From contig CAWCTW010000003.1 of assembly GCA_963798705.1 (NCBI GenBank), positions 496,001 through 560,000 on the forward strand: a stretch of DNA of 64,000 nucleotides, read 5' to 3'. Each line of letters opens with the position of its first letter. The first letter of the stretch is position 1. The notes below the pieces were generated by a model, which worked only from the letters and a program-made list of their open reading frames with translations, was not told where the DNA came from and ran no database searches. The translations under genes and the position numbers were made by a program. Below, piece by piece: positions 31,094-40,987 of the stretch. The stretch is from AC-56 sp963798705 (GTDB taxonomy: Bacteria; Actinomycetota; Thermoleophilia; Solirubrobacterales; 70-9).

Positions 31094-33447
31094 GACCCGC
31101 TGACGCTCCGTTGAGGCCGATCGCCTGGCGCTTCGCCCTGCTGGCCGGGATCGCCGCCGGCCTCGCGGTCTCCCCGTTCGCGCCGGGGACGGCCCGAGCC
31201 TCGCCGGCGCCGCTTCTCGCCGCCGCCCTTGCCGCCTGCGTCGTGTTGGCGATCGTCCCCTCCTCCGGGCGCCCGGCCGCCGCCGCCCGGCTTGCGCTCG
31301 TGGCGCTCGCCGCCGGGGTGGCCGGACTCGCCCTCGGGGCGATGCGCCTGGCCGCCATCGACGGCGGCGCCTACGACGGACCCGTCGGGCGCCGGGCCAA
31401 CGCACGTGGATTTGTGACCGCGGTGCCGCACCGGGCCCACGGCGAGGTGAGCGTGCGAATCCGGACCGACGACGGGCGGCTCGCCGTCGCGGCCCACGAG
31501 CCGGTGGACGACCTTCCCATCGGTCGCGAGATCATGGCCACCGGCACCCTCCGGACCCCGCAGCCGTGGGAAGCCGACTACCTCGCCCGGTACGGCATCC
31601 GAGAGGTCCTGCGGGCCCGTCGCGTCACCCTCACCGGCAGCCGGCGGGGCGGCGCTGAGGGAGTCGTCGACGGGATCAGAGATCGCGCCGACGCGGCGCT
31701 CGAGCGCGGCACGCCGGATCCCGAGTCGGCTCTCTTGCGTGGCTTCCTGCTTGGCGAGGACGATCGCATCGACCCCCGCACTGTCGATGACTTCAAGCGC
31801 TCCGGGCTTGCGCATCTCCTCGCCGTCTCCGGCGATTGCGTGATGCTGCTTGCGCTCCTCGGCGCGTGGCTGCTGGGGCTCGCCGGCGTGAGCCATCGTG
31901 TGCGACTCGTCGGGCTGCTCACGCTGATCGCGGTTTACGTGCCCGTCGCGGGAGCGAGCCCCTCAATCCAGCGGGCGGGGATCATGGGTGCCGCCGGCGT
32001 CGTCGCCATGCTCGCGGGCAGGCCGCGCTGGCGCTGGTACACGCTGCTGCTGGCCGCGACCCTGACCCTTCTCCTCAACCCGCGCTCGCTCGCGGACCCG
32101 AGCTGGCAGCTCAGCTTCGCCGCCGTCGCGGGCATCCTGCTGGTCGCGCCCCTCGTCAGGGACCTCATCCTGGGCTCGCCTGCCATATCGCATCCGTCCT
32201 CGCGTTCGGATCGGCCCTCGCCCGCCCGCCGAGGGCTCGCCGAGGGAGCCGGAGTGACCGTCGCGGCGACCCTCTCCACGGCACCGCTCTTCGCGCACCA
32301 CTTCGGAGCCGTCTCGCTGGCCTCGCTTCCGGCAAACCTGCTCGCGCTTCCCGCTGTCGCGCCGATGATGTGGCTCGGCATGCTCGCGTCGATCGTGGGG
32401 CAGATTCCAGGCATCCCAGTCGAGCCGCTCACCGGGCTCGCCGGCCTTTTGGCCGCCTACGTCGCCCAGGTCGCCCACTGGCTGGCCGCTCCCGGCTGGG
32501 CGCAGGTCGGGATCGAGCTCGCCACCTGGGCCGACGTCGCCGCCGCCTACGCCGCCATGGCGACCATCGTGGGCACGCTTGGCGCTGCGGCTCGCCGCAG
32601 ACGCGGCGCAGGCGGCCTCGCGCGAGGTCCGCGACTCGCCATGGCCGCCGCCGCGGCCATCGCCGGGTGCGTGGCGCTCGGATTCCGGGTGGCCCCGGCA
32701 GTCCCGGAGCGCGCGCCGGGGCTCAGGATCGTCGTGCTGGACGTGGGCCAGGGCGACGCCATCCTCCTGGACCCCGCCCGCGGCGGGCCGATCCTGGTCG
32801 ACGGCGGACCCCCGGGCGACGAGATCGGCGAGCACCTGGGCGAGGAGGGCGTCTCGCGCCTGGCGGCGGCGGTGGCGACGCACGATCAATCGGATCACGT
32901 CGGCGGCCTTGACCAGCTCCTCTACGGCGGGTTTCGGATCGACCGGCTGGTCTACTCGCAGCCACCAGCCCGCCTTCTGCGCGCCGCGCGCCTTGCGAGC
33001 GTGCCCACGACGCAGGTCGCGGAGGGCTCGCAGGTGAGATCCGGAGCCCTCCGCCTGGACGTGCTGTGGCCGCCCCGGGAGGCTCTCGGCTCCCGGGCGA
33101 GCGACCCGAACCAGGCGGCGATCGTGCTGCGTGCCCGCTGGCACTCCTTCTCGATGCTCCTGGCGGCCGACGCCGAGGCCGAGGCGGTCCCGCTCGATCC
33201 GGGTCCCGTCGACGTCCTCAAGGTCGCCCACCACGGCTCCGAGGACGCGGGGCTGGATGCGCTGCTCGATCGCACGATGCCCCGGCTGGCGGTGATCTCC
33301 GTTGGTGCGGACAACCCTTACGGGCACCCGACCCGGGAGGCGCTCGGCACGCTCGCCGAGCACGGCATTCCCGTTCTCAGGACCGACCGCAGCGGGGACG
33401 TGGCCGTCGACGTGACTCGTCGAGGCTGGGGGCTGGAGAGCGGGTAG
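31090..33447 (+). CDS. comEC: ComEC/Rec2 DNA-uptake channel protein
   Basis: Polytopic membrane protein forming the DNA translocation channel. 785 residues. N-terminal helices and an OB-like domain are followed by the Competence domain with its hallmark GLAHLLAVSGDCVMLLALLG, then more helices, and a C-terminal MBL-like domain (LDVGQGDAILLDP, ATHDQSDHVGGLDQL, VLKVAHHGSEDAG). The MBL metal motif THxDxDHxGG reads THDQSDHVGG, with Gln replacing the second ligand position, so nuclease activity may be altered. Translationally coupled to comEA. Confidence 0.94.
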   Translation: MRPADAPLRPIAWRFALLAGIAAGLAVSPFAPGTARASPAPLLAAALAACVVLAIVPSSGRPAAAARLALVALAAGVAGLALGAMRLAAIDGGAYDGPVGRRANARGFVTAVPHRAHGEVSVRIRTDDGRLAVAAHEPVDDLPIGREIMATGTLRTPQPWEADYLARYGIREVLRARRVTLTGSRRGGAEGVVDGIRDRADAALERGTPDPESALLRGFLLGEDDRIDPRTVDDFKRSGLAHLLAVSGDCVMLLALLGAWLLGLAGVSHRVRLVGLLTLIAVYVPVAGASPSIQRAGIMGAAGVVAMLAGRPRWRWYTLLLAATLTLLLNPRSLADPSWQLSFAAVAGILLVAPLVRDLILGSPAISHPSSRSDRPSPARRGLAEGAGVTVAATLSTAPLFAHHFGAVSLASLPANLLALPAVAPMMWLGMLASIVGQIPGIPVEPLTGLAGLLAAYVAQVAHWLAAPGWAQVGIELATWADVAAAYAAMATIVGTLGAAARRRRGAGGLARGPRLAMAAAAAIAGCVALGFRVAPAVPERAPGLRIVVLDVGQGDAILLDPARGGPILVDGGPPGDEIGEHLGEEGVSRLAAAVATHDQSDHVGGLDQLLYGGFRIDRLVYSQPPARLLRAARLASVPTTQVAEGSQVRSGALRLDVLWPPREALGSRASDPNQAAIVLRARWHSFSMLLAADAEAEAVPLDPGPVDVLKVAHHGSEDAGLDALLDRTMPRLAVISVGADNPYGHPTREALGTLAEHGIPVLRTDRSGDVAVDVTRRGWGLESG

Positions 33448-33450
33448 TCT
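33445..33450 (+). promoter_or_regulatory. Candidate -10 hexamer for the 33458 gene
   Basis: TAGTCT, overlapping the comEC stop, ends 7 nt before GTG 33458. Confidence 0.35.
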
Positions 33451-33457
33451 GGCCGCC

Positions 33458-33829
33458 GTGGAAAACGCGTCCACTCCCGCGGACAGGGGCCGCGGGCCCT
33501 GGCGCGCGCTGTCCGCACTGCTCTTTCTCCTCTTGCTGGTCGGCAGCCTGATCGTGATCGTCGCGATGATCGATATCGCAGGCACGCCGACCTGTCACGA
33601 CGTCAGGGCCGCGCTCGCTGCTCCCTCGGACGGTGAGTGCTACGACGGCTCGTCGCTCCAGAAGACGCTCTCCGTGATCATCGGATTTGGAGGCGGCGCC
33701 ACAGGCGCCATTGCGATGGTCTCGGCGCTTGCCTACACGATCACAGGCAGACGCGGCCGGTTCGTGCTCGTCCTTACCGGACTCGCGATCGTCCTGTCGG
33801 GGATCAGCATCGTGGTCGGCAGCATCTGA
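33458..33829 (+). CDS. Hypothetical membrane protein with three helices
   Basis: 123 residues. The first helix (SALLFLLLLVGSLIVIVAMI) is followed by an external loop with two cysteines (TPTCHDVRAA, DGECYDGSS) that could form a disulfide, then two more helices (IIGFGGGATGAIAMVSALAY, VLVLTGLAIVLSGISIVVG). No family is recognised. The GTG start has a -10-like hexamer 7 nt upstream. It lies between comEC and a small lipoprotein gene; no functional link can be shown. Confidence 0.65.
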   Translation: MENASTPADRGRGPWRALSALLFLLLLVGSLIVIVAMIDIAGTPTCHDVRAALAAPSDGECYDGSSLQKTLSVIIGFGGGATGAIAMVSALAYTITGRRGRFVLVLTGLAIVLSGISIVVGSI

Positions 33830-33898
33830 GCACCGGGGCGAGTCGGCGGCCCGCGTCAGCTAGGCTGCCGCGTTTCCGGAAACGACGAAAGGAGTGGG

Positions 33899-34150
33899 AT
33901 GAACCGGGTAGCGACCATCGCAACGGCAGTCGCCCTCGGCGTCGGGGCAGGCGTTGGACTCGCCGCGTGCGGCGGCGGCAGCACGACGACGGTGACCGAG
34001 AACCAGGAGCCGGCGCCTGCGCCCACGACCACGGGCCAGTCCACGACGACCAAGCCCCCGACGACCACGTCGACGACGAGCAGCACCAGCACCACGAGCA
34101 CGTCGACGACGTCCACCAAGGAGGACAACGGCGGCACGGACAGCGGCTGA
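33899..34150 (+). CDS. Small Ser/Thr-rich lipoprotein
   Basis: 83 residues. A signal peptide ends in the lipobox GVGLAACGGG (Cys near residue 23), after which nearly all residues are Thr, Ser, Pro or Gly (TTSTTSSTSTTSTSTTSTK). This is a disordered, possibly glycosylated stalk anchored to the membrane. A clear ribosome-binding site (AAAGGAG, 33888-33894) precedes the ATG, and a -10-like TAGGCT lies ~35 nt upstream (33860-33865), so this gene is leadered, unlike its neighbours. The role is unknown. Confidence 0.65.
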   Translation: MNRVATIATAVALGVGAGVGLAACGGGSTTTVTENQEPAPAPTTTGQSTTTKPPTTTSTTSSTSTTSTSTTSTKEDNGGTDSG

Positions 34151-34216
34151 GCGGCCGCTGCTCGGGGCGCCCCGGCGGGCCGCAGCGCAGAGCGCAGCGG
34201 CAGCCGGAACGCCGAT

Positions 34217-34222
34217 TACACT
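34217..34222 (+). promoter_or_regulatory. Candidate -10 hexamer for leaderless holA
   Basis: TACACT ends 8 nt before GTG 34231. Confidence 0.4.
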
Positions 34223-34230
34223 CGCGTGCC

Positions 34231-35256
34231 GTGAGCGCCAGCAGCAGCTCGGAGAGCCCGGGCACGATCAAGTCCGCGTACCTGATCGCCGGCACCGACG
34301 AGGGCAAGATCGACGCCGTGCTGTCGCGGCTGCGCGCCAGGGCCGAGCGCGACGGGGGCCCCGGGGCGCTCGAGAGCTTCGGGACGGGCGATGGCCCGCC
34401 CGATCCCGAGGCGCTCGTCGCGGCGATCCCGTCGATGTCACTGATGGCCGAGCGCCGTTATCTCTTGGCCGACGGGGTCGAGCGCTGGACGGCGAAGCAG
34501 GCGGCGGCGGTGAGCGCCACGCTGAGCGACCTCCCGCCGGACCTCACGGTGGCGTTCGTCGCGCGTGAGGCGCCCCCGAAGCTCAAGGCGCCGAAGAAGC
34601 TCGCCGACGCCGTGACGGCGGCCGGCGGTGAGGCCCTGCGCTACGACGCGCCCAAGGCGCGCGACCTGCCCGCCCGGCTCGTGGCGGAGGCCGCAAGCCG
34701 CGGCTTTCGGCTCGAACCCGCCGCAGCCCGCATGCTCGTCGAGCGCATGGGCGAGAACACGATGCGGCTGATGACCGAGGTCGATCGTCTCTCGGTCTGG
34801 GCCGGTCGCCGCGGCGAGGTGACCGTGGACGACCTCGAGTCGATGGTCGTGGACACCTCGGAGGAGGCAACATGGGCCCTTTCCGACGCCATCGTCGGAG
34901 GCGATCGCGGGCGGGCCATGGGCGCCGCCGAGCGCCTCAGCGCTCAGGGGGAGGCGATCACGCCGATCGTCTACCAGGCCGCGCGACGGCTGCGAGACGC
35001 ACAGCTTGCGGCCACCGAGCTCGAGCTCGGGAAGTCGCCGAAGGAGGTCCAGGGCAAGCTCCGCATGCATCCCTACGCCGCGAAGATGCTGGTCAGGAGC
35101 GTGCGCGGCGCCTCGGCGTCGGGCTTACGAGCCTCTGCCTGCGCGGTCGCGGACCTGGAATGGTGGACGCGCGGGGGCTCGGAGTATCCGGATGACGTGG
35201 CGCTCACGCTCGCCGTGCTGCGAGCGGCTGGCGCCGGCGCCGGTGCCTCGACATAG
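34231..35256 (+). CDS. holA: DNA polymerase III subunit delta
   Basis: Clamp-loader subunit that opens the sliding clamp. Weakly conserved AAA+-like protein: N-terminal SAYLIAGTDEGKIDAVLSRL, middle VAFVAREAPPKLKAPKKLAD (the usual NGKLDKRKK-like position), MRLMTEVDRLSVWAG and the C-terminal collar domain (YQAARRLRDAQLAATEL). 341 residues. The comEA-comEC-holA-(convergent rpsT) order is conserved in many Gram-positives and supports the call. The gap downstream to rpsT is 48 bp. Confidence 0.92.
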   Translation: MSASSSSESPGTIKSAYLIAGTDEGKIDAVLSRLRARAERDGGPGALESFGTGDGPPDPEALVAAIPSMSLMAERRYLLADGVERWTAKQAAAVSATLSDLPPDLTVAFVAREAPPKLKAPKKLADAVTAAGGEALRYDAPKARDLPARLVAEAASRGFRLEPAAARMLVERMGENTMRLMTEVDRLSVWAGRRGEVTVDDLESMVVDTSEEATWALSDAIVGGDRGRAMGAAERLSAQGEAITPIVYQAARRLRDAQLAATELELGKSPKEVQGKLRMHPYAAKMLVRSVRGASASGLRASACAVADLEWWTRGGSEYPDDVALTLAVLRAAGAGAGAST

Positions 35257-35304
35257 GGCCTCGGCCCGCAGGCGGCACGCGTCGAGCGCAGGGCGCGGTG
35301 TGGC

Positions 35305-35571
35305 CTACGCCGAGTCGCCGCCGACCAGGCGGGCGGCCCGGGACTTCTTGCGGGCGCCGTTGTTGGGGTGCAGCGCCCCCTTCTGGACCGCCTTGTCGAT
35401 ACGCGATACGAGCTCGCGGTGCTCGCGGGCGGCCGTCTCGGCGTCGCCCGCCTCGACCGCCCGCTCGAGCCGGCGGAAGTGGGTCTTGACAGCGCTCTGG
35501 AGGCGGCGGTTCTCGTCCCGCTCGCGCTCGGTGCGGTGGATGCGCTTTACCTGTGAGGCGATGTTGGCCAT
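35305..35571 (-). CDS. rpsT: Ribosomal protein S20
   Basis: 16S rRNA-binding three-helix protein, 88 residues: ANIASQVKRIHRTERERDEN, then KTHFRRLERAVEAGDA and the C-terminal ALHPNNGARKKSRAARLV. ATG 35571 is the family start; the frame upstream is open but unrelated. A minus-strand TATAGT (35585-35590) lies 13 nt upstream, giving a ~5-nt leader. It is convergent with holA and divergent from murJ. Confidence 0.97.
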   Translation of the reverse strand: MANIASQVKRIHRTERERDENRRLQSAVKTHFRRLERAVEAGDAETAAREHRELVSRIDKAVQKGALHPNNGARKKSRAARLVGGDSA

Positions 35572-35631
35572 GAGGCGAGCGGCCACTATAGCTGGGCGCC
35601 TTCCAAAGCCGGCCACCGCGGCAGCCGCGTG

Positions 35632-37356
35632 ATGCATCGCGGCGACCCTCACGGGCGGGCCCACGACGAGCGCCGTGTCCGCGACCACCTGTACGGGGAC
35701 CGGGACGAACCGCGCGAGCGACTCGACCCGGGCCCGGTGGACGTCGTCGCCCAGGAGGAGCCCGGCGTCGAGGCGTTCACGGTCGCGAGCGAGACGGCCG
35801 AGGCTCGCAAGGGCAGGCTCGCCCGCTCGACCGCCCTGTTCTCCGCCGCGACGAGCCTCTCACGGGTCGCCGGCCTGGTCCGTGAGATCGTCGCAGCCGC
35901 CTACTTCGGCATCTCCGGCGCCATGTCCGCGTTCACGATCGCCTTCCAGGTGCCCAACCTGGTGCGCAGCCTGTTCGCCGACGCCGCCATCCAGGCGGCC
36001 TTCGTGCCCGTCTTCACCGAGCATCTCCAAAGGGGGGAGAAGCGGGAGGCGTTCCGGCTGGCGTCCACCCTCATCTTCCTCGTCACGCTCGTCCTCACGG
36101 GCATCACGGCGCTGTTCATCCTGGTCGCGCCGTTCCTGATGCCGCTGTTCGTCGGCGAGAAGGTCCCGCAGGACCTGACCGTCACGCTGTCGCAGATCCT
36201 GTTCCCGATCCTGGTGATGCTGGGAGCCACCGGGATGGTCGTGGGCATCCTGAACAGCTACGACCGCTTCGGCGCGTTCGCGATCTCGCCGTTCTTCTGG
36301 AACGTGGCCATCATCGTCGTGCTGGTGGGGATGGCGCCGCTGTTCCACGGCTCCGACCGGATCTACGCCTACGCGATCGGCGTGCTGGTCGGCACGGCCA
36401 TCCAGCTCGCCATCCCCACCTGGGATCTCCGTCACACGCCGTTCAAGTTGATGTGGTCGTTCGCTTGGCGGAGCCTCGAAGTGAGGCGGGTCCTCCTGTT
36501 GATGCTTCCGGTGACGCTGAGCCTGGGGCTCATCAACTTCAACCTGCTCATCAACAGCATCTTCGGCTCGCTGATCTCCACCGATGCGCCCGCGGCGATC
36601 GACAAGGCCTTCCGCATCTACATGCTCCCCCAGGGGATCTTCTCCGTGGCGGTGACCACGGTCATCTTTCCCACTCTGGCGCGGCTCGCCGCGCAGCGGG
36701 AGTACGACGACCTGCGCGCGACGATGGCCAACGGCATGCGCCAGATCGTCCTTCTGTTGATCCCGGCGGCGGCGGCGATCCTGGTGCTCTCGGTGCCGAT
36801 GATCCGGCTCGTCTACCAGCGCGGCGAGTTCTCACCGGATGACACCCAGCTCGTGGCCACCGCCCTGTTCTGGTTCGCGTTCTCCCTGCCGTTCAATGGC
36901 CTCTTCCTCATTCTCACCCGCACCTTCTTCAGCCTCCAGCGGCCGTGGATCCCGACCTGGATCTCGGGGATGAACCTCGCCGTCACGGCGGTCGCCGCGG
37001 CCGCCCTGTACAAGCCGTTCGGCGTCGGGGGAATCGTCGCCGCGACGGTGATCGCGACCGCCGCCAGCGTCCTCGCGCAGACGGTGGTCCTGCGGCGCCA
37101 GCTCGGGCGCCTGGAGCTGGGCAGGCTGACGTGGACGACGACCCGGATCGCCGCGGCCTCCGCGCTTCTGGCCGGCGCGAGCTACGGGGCCTGGTACGTG
37201 CTCGACCAGCTGCTGGGGCGAGGGCTTGTCGCCCAGATCATCTCGCTCGGCGTCGGCCTCGGCGTCGGCGCGCTCGTCTACGCGGCGGCGATCACGGCTC
37301 TCCGGGTTCCCGAGGCGCAACAGATCTGGCGCCTGCTGCGCCGGCGGCAGGCCTGA
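35632..37356 (+). CDS. murJ: Lipid II flippase MurJ (MviN)
   Basis: MATE-like transporter that flips lipid II across the membrane for wall synthesis. About 14 helices are visible, beginning at residue ~60 (SAATSLSRVAGLVREIVAAA) after a polar, charged N-terminus of ~55 residues. The family segments ALFADAAIQAAFVPVF (as SLFADAAIQ...), ILFPILVMLGATGMVVGILN and LPQGIFSVAVTTVIFPTL are intact. ATG 35632 follows a GTG at 35629; either may be used. Its stop overlaps the ATG of the next gene (TGATG). Confidence 0.94.
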   Translation: MHRGDPHGRAHDERRVRDHLYGDRDEPRERLDPGPVDVVAQEEPGVEAFTVASETAEARKGRLARSTALFSAATSLSRVAGLVREIVAAAYFGISGAMSAFTIAFQVPNLVRSLFADAAIQAAFVPVFTEHLQRGEKREAFRLASTLIFLVTLVLTGITALFILVAPFLMPLFVGEKVPQDLTVTLSQILFPILVMLGATGMVVGILNSYDRFGAFAISPFFWNVAIIVVLVGMAPLFHGSDRIYAYAIGVLVGTAIQLAIPTWDLRHTPFKLMWSFAWRSLEVRRVLLLMLPVTLSLGLINFNLLINSIFGSLISTDAPAAIDKAFRIYMLPQGIFSVAVTTVIFPTLARLAAQREYDDLRATMANGMRQIVLLLIPAAAAILVLSVPMIRLVYQRGEFSPDDTQLVATALFWFAFSLPFNGLFLILTRTFFSLQRPWIPTWISGMNLAVTAVAAAALYKPFGVGGIVAATVIATAASVLAQTVVLRRQLGRLELGRLTWTTTRIAAASALLAGASYGAWYVLDQLLGRGLVAQIISLGVGLGVGALVYAAAITALRVPEAQQIWRLLRRRQA

Positions 37357-37775
37357 TGGCGGAGAGCCGCAACGTCGCGATCGTGAGGCGAGTCGTTGAA
37401 AGCTTCGGCGAGGGCGACCTCGAGTACCCGTTCGCGGTCTACGCGGCCGACATCGTCTGGGAGAACTTCACCCCTCCGCCGCCGGGGATGGACGAGGTGT
37501 ACCGCGGCCACGACGGCGTTCGCCGCTTCTGGCGGCAATGGCTTTCCTCATGGGACCGCGTCTCCTTCGAGCACGAGCGATATCTCGACGCCGGGGACCA
37601 GGTGGTGGTCTTCCAGCGGATGGACGCTCGGGGCCGCACGAGCGGCGCGGAGACGGACTTCGGCGACTACGCCCAGGTATGGACGGTCCGCGACGGAAAG
37701 GTCGTGAGCATGAAGTTCTACGCCGATCGCGACGCGGCGCTCGCCGCGGCGGGCGTCCCCGAGTCCGCGACATAG
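37356..37775 (+). CDS. NTF2-like (SnoaL-type) domain protein
   Basis: 139-residue cone-fold protein: NVAIVRRVVESFGEGDLEYP, VWENFTPPPPGMDEVYRGHD, VWTVRDGKVVSMKFYADRDA. This fold includes polyketide cyclases, isomerases and many proteins of unknown function; no catalytic signature can be named. It starts with a TGATG overlap to murJ. A second gene of this fold (39599-40027) lies on the other side of lepA. Confidence 0.82.
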   Translation: MAESRNVAIVRRVVESFGEGDLEYPFAVYAADIVWENFTPPPPGMDEVYRGHDGVRRFWRQWLSSWDRVSFEHERYLDAGDQVVVFQRMDARGRTSGAETDFGDYAQVWTVRDGKVVSMKFYADRDAALAAAGVPESAT

Positions 37776-37815
37776 AGGTTTTCCGAACCCCGCTCGGCAT
37801 ACTCATCGCTGTCCC

Positions 37816-39598
<1,783 letters not shown>

Positions 39599-39612
<14 letters not shown>

Positions 39613-40027
39613 CGACATCCGGCAGCGGAACATCGAGCTCGTGACGCGGGGAATGGGGGCCTACAACCGGGGGGACATCGGCGCAGTGCTCGAGTTCTTC
39701 AGTCCTGAGATCGAGGTCTACGCGCCGCCGACCCTCATGAATGCCGGGGTCTTTCACGGGCACGACGGCTTCATGGAGTGGATCGCCCATTGGAATGAGG
39801 CGTGGGAGTCGTTCAAGATCCACATCGAGCGCGTCGAGGCCGTCGGCGATGACTTCGTCGTGATGGAGGCTCATCAGGTGGGCCGTGGCCGTGGGAGCGG
39901 CGTGTCCGTCGAGCAGGACATCGTCTACGTCTACGAGGTCGACGACGGGCGGTGCGTCCACTTCTCGGCTCAGCCCGGCCGGGACGAGGCGATGGCTCAC
40001 ATACGCGGTCGCCAAGACTCCACGTAG
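39599..40027 (+). CDS. NTF2-like (SnoaL-type) domain protein
   Basis: 142 residues: NIELVTRGMGAYNRGDIGAV, FFSPEIEVYAPPTLMNAGVF, HGHDGFMEWIAHWNEAWESF and a C-terminal VYEVDDGRCVHFSAQPGRDE. Same fold as the 37356 gene but only distantly similar by eye. ATG 39599 lies inside the last codons of lepA (14-nt overlap), so translation is coupled. The substrate is unknown. Confidence 0.8.
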
Positions 40028-40064
40028 ACTCCGCGCGCTCACCTATGAGACGACACCTGCCTCT

Positions 40065-40086
40065 GCCGGCGCCGTACGGCGCCGGC
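40065..40086. promoter_or_regulatory. Perfect 22-nt palindrome just before the HadA-like gene
   Basis: GCCGGCGCCGT followed immediately by its exact reverse complement, ending 5 nt before ATG 40092. It occupies the ribosome-binding region, so it could be a repressor operator or, in RNA, a hairpin masking initiation. Confidence 0.5.
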
Positions 40087-40091
40087 CCAAC

Positions 40092-40535
40092 ATGACCCCC
40101 GTGAACGACGACGCAATCGGAAAGCAGTGGCCCCCCGTCGCCTACGAGGTCGGCCTGGAGAAGATCCGCGAGTACTCGCACGCGGTGGGGGAGACGAATC
40201 CGGTCCACCTCGACCGCGAGGCCGCACTGGCGGCCGGATTTCGCGACGTGGCCGCGCCGCCGATGTTCTGCGTCGTCTACAGCGCTCCGGCGATGGGCCC
40301 CGCCGTCCTCGATCCCGATGTCGGCATCAACCTGGCGGCCATGGTCCACGGCGGCCAGGAGTTCGTCTGGGGCGAGCCGGTCTGCGCCGGCGACGTCATC
40401 ACGACGCAGCCGCGGCTGAGCGAGGTCTACGAGAAGGACGGTCGCGGCTACTACGTGTTCCTGTCCGAGTCCACCAACGCCGACGGCAGGCTGACCGTGC
40501 GCGGCACGTGGACGAACATCGTGAGAGGAGCGTGA
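40092..40535 (+). CDS. MaoC-like N-terminal (FAS1-type) dehydratase subunit, HadA-like
   Basis: Hot-dog fold, 147 residues: WPPVAYEVGLEKIREYSHAV, GETNPVHLDREAALAAGFRD, PPMFCVVYSA, VHGGQEFVWGEPVCAGDVIT. It resembles the non-catalytic partner subunit (HadA/HadC-like) of actinobacterial (R)-3-hydroxyacyl-ACP dehydratases. It is followed 1 nt later by a catalytic-type subunit, so the two are expected to form a heterodimer acting in fatty-acid elongation. The ATG is chosen at 40092; the frame upstream is open but non-homologous. Confidence 0.85.
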   Translation: MTPVNDDAIGKQWPPVAYEVGLEKIREYSHAVGETNPVHLDREAALAAGFRDVAAPPMFCVVYSAPAMGPAVLDPDVGINLAAMVHGGQEFVWGEPVCAGDVITTQPRLSEVYEKDGRGYYVFLSESTNADGRLTVRGTWTNIVRGA

Positions 40536-40536
40536 G

Positions 40537-40938
40537 ATGGCTGACCTCGGCGACCTGAAGCAGGGTGACTCGCTCCCCGAGCTGCGGGTCACCCCGGACA
40601 AGTACCTGCCGCACCGCTACGCCGGCGCGTCGGGGGATTTCAACCCGATCCACATCGACCCGGAGTTCGCGAAGGCGGTCGGCCTCCCGGGCAACATCCT
40701 GCACGGCCTCTACTCGATGGCCCAGGTGGCTCGGGCGCACACCGACGCCGCGGGCGACCCGCGCGCCCTGCGGCGCCTCGCGGTCCAGTTCCGCGGCATG
40801 GGCATGCCCGAGCAGGAGATCAGGGTCACGGCCACGGTGAAGAAGGCGGAGAACGGAGCACTCGTCACCGAGACCGAGGCGGCCCAGGGCGACAACCGGA
40901 TCATTCGCAACGCCGAGGCGGAGCTCTCGCTGCCGTAA
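40537..40938 (+). CDS. MaoC-type dehydratase catalytic subunit, HadB-like
   Basis: Hot-dog fold hydratase, 133 residues. The hydratase-2 motif with catalytic Asp and His is YAGASGDFNPIHIDPEFA, followed by LPGNILHGLYSMAQVARAHT. In mycobacteria the equivalent HadB pairs with HadA or HadC. Here the pair is adjacent with a 1-nt gap, supporting a two-gene complex for (R)-3-hydroxyacyl thioester dehydration. No ketoreductase lies beside it. Confidence 0.88.
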   Translation: MADLGDLKQGDSLPELRVTPDKYLPHRYAGASGDFNPIHIDPEFAKAVGLPGNILHGLYSMAQVARAHTDAAGDPRALRRLAVQFRGMGMPEQEIRVTATVKKAENGALVTETEAAQGDNRIIRNAEAELSLP

Positions 40939-40974
40939 CCAGTGCTTCCCGGGGGGTGACGGCCGCGCCGCTCC

Positions 40975-40980
40975 TAGAAT
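40975..40980 (+). promoter_or_regulatory. Candidate -10 hexamer for the hrcA-dnaJ operon
   Basis: TAGAAT, close to consensus, ends 7 nt before ATG 40988. No CIRCE inverted repeat (TTAGCACTC-N9-GAGTGCTAA) is visible around it. Confidence 0.5.
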
Positions 40981-40987
40981 CACTCGC

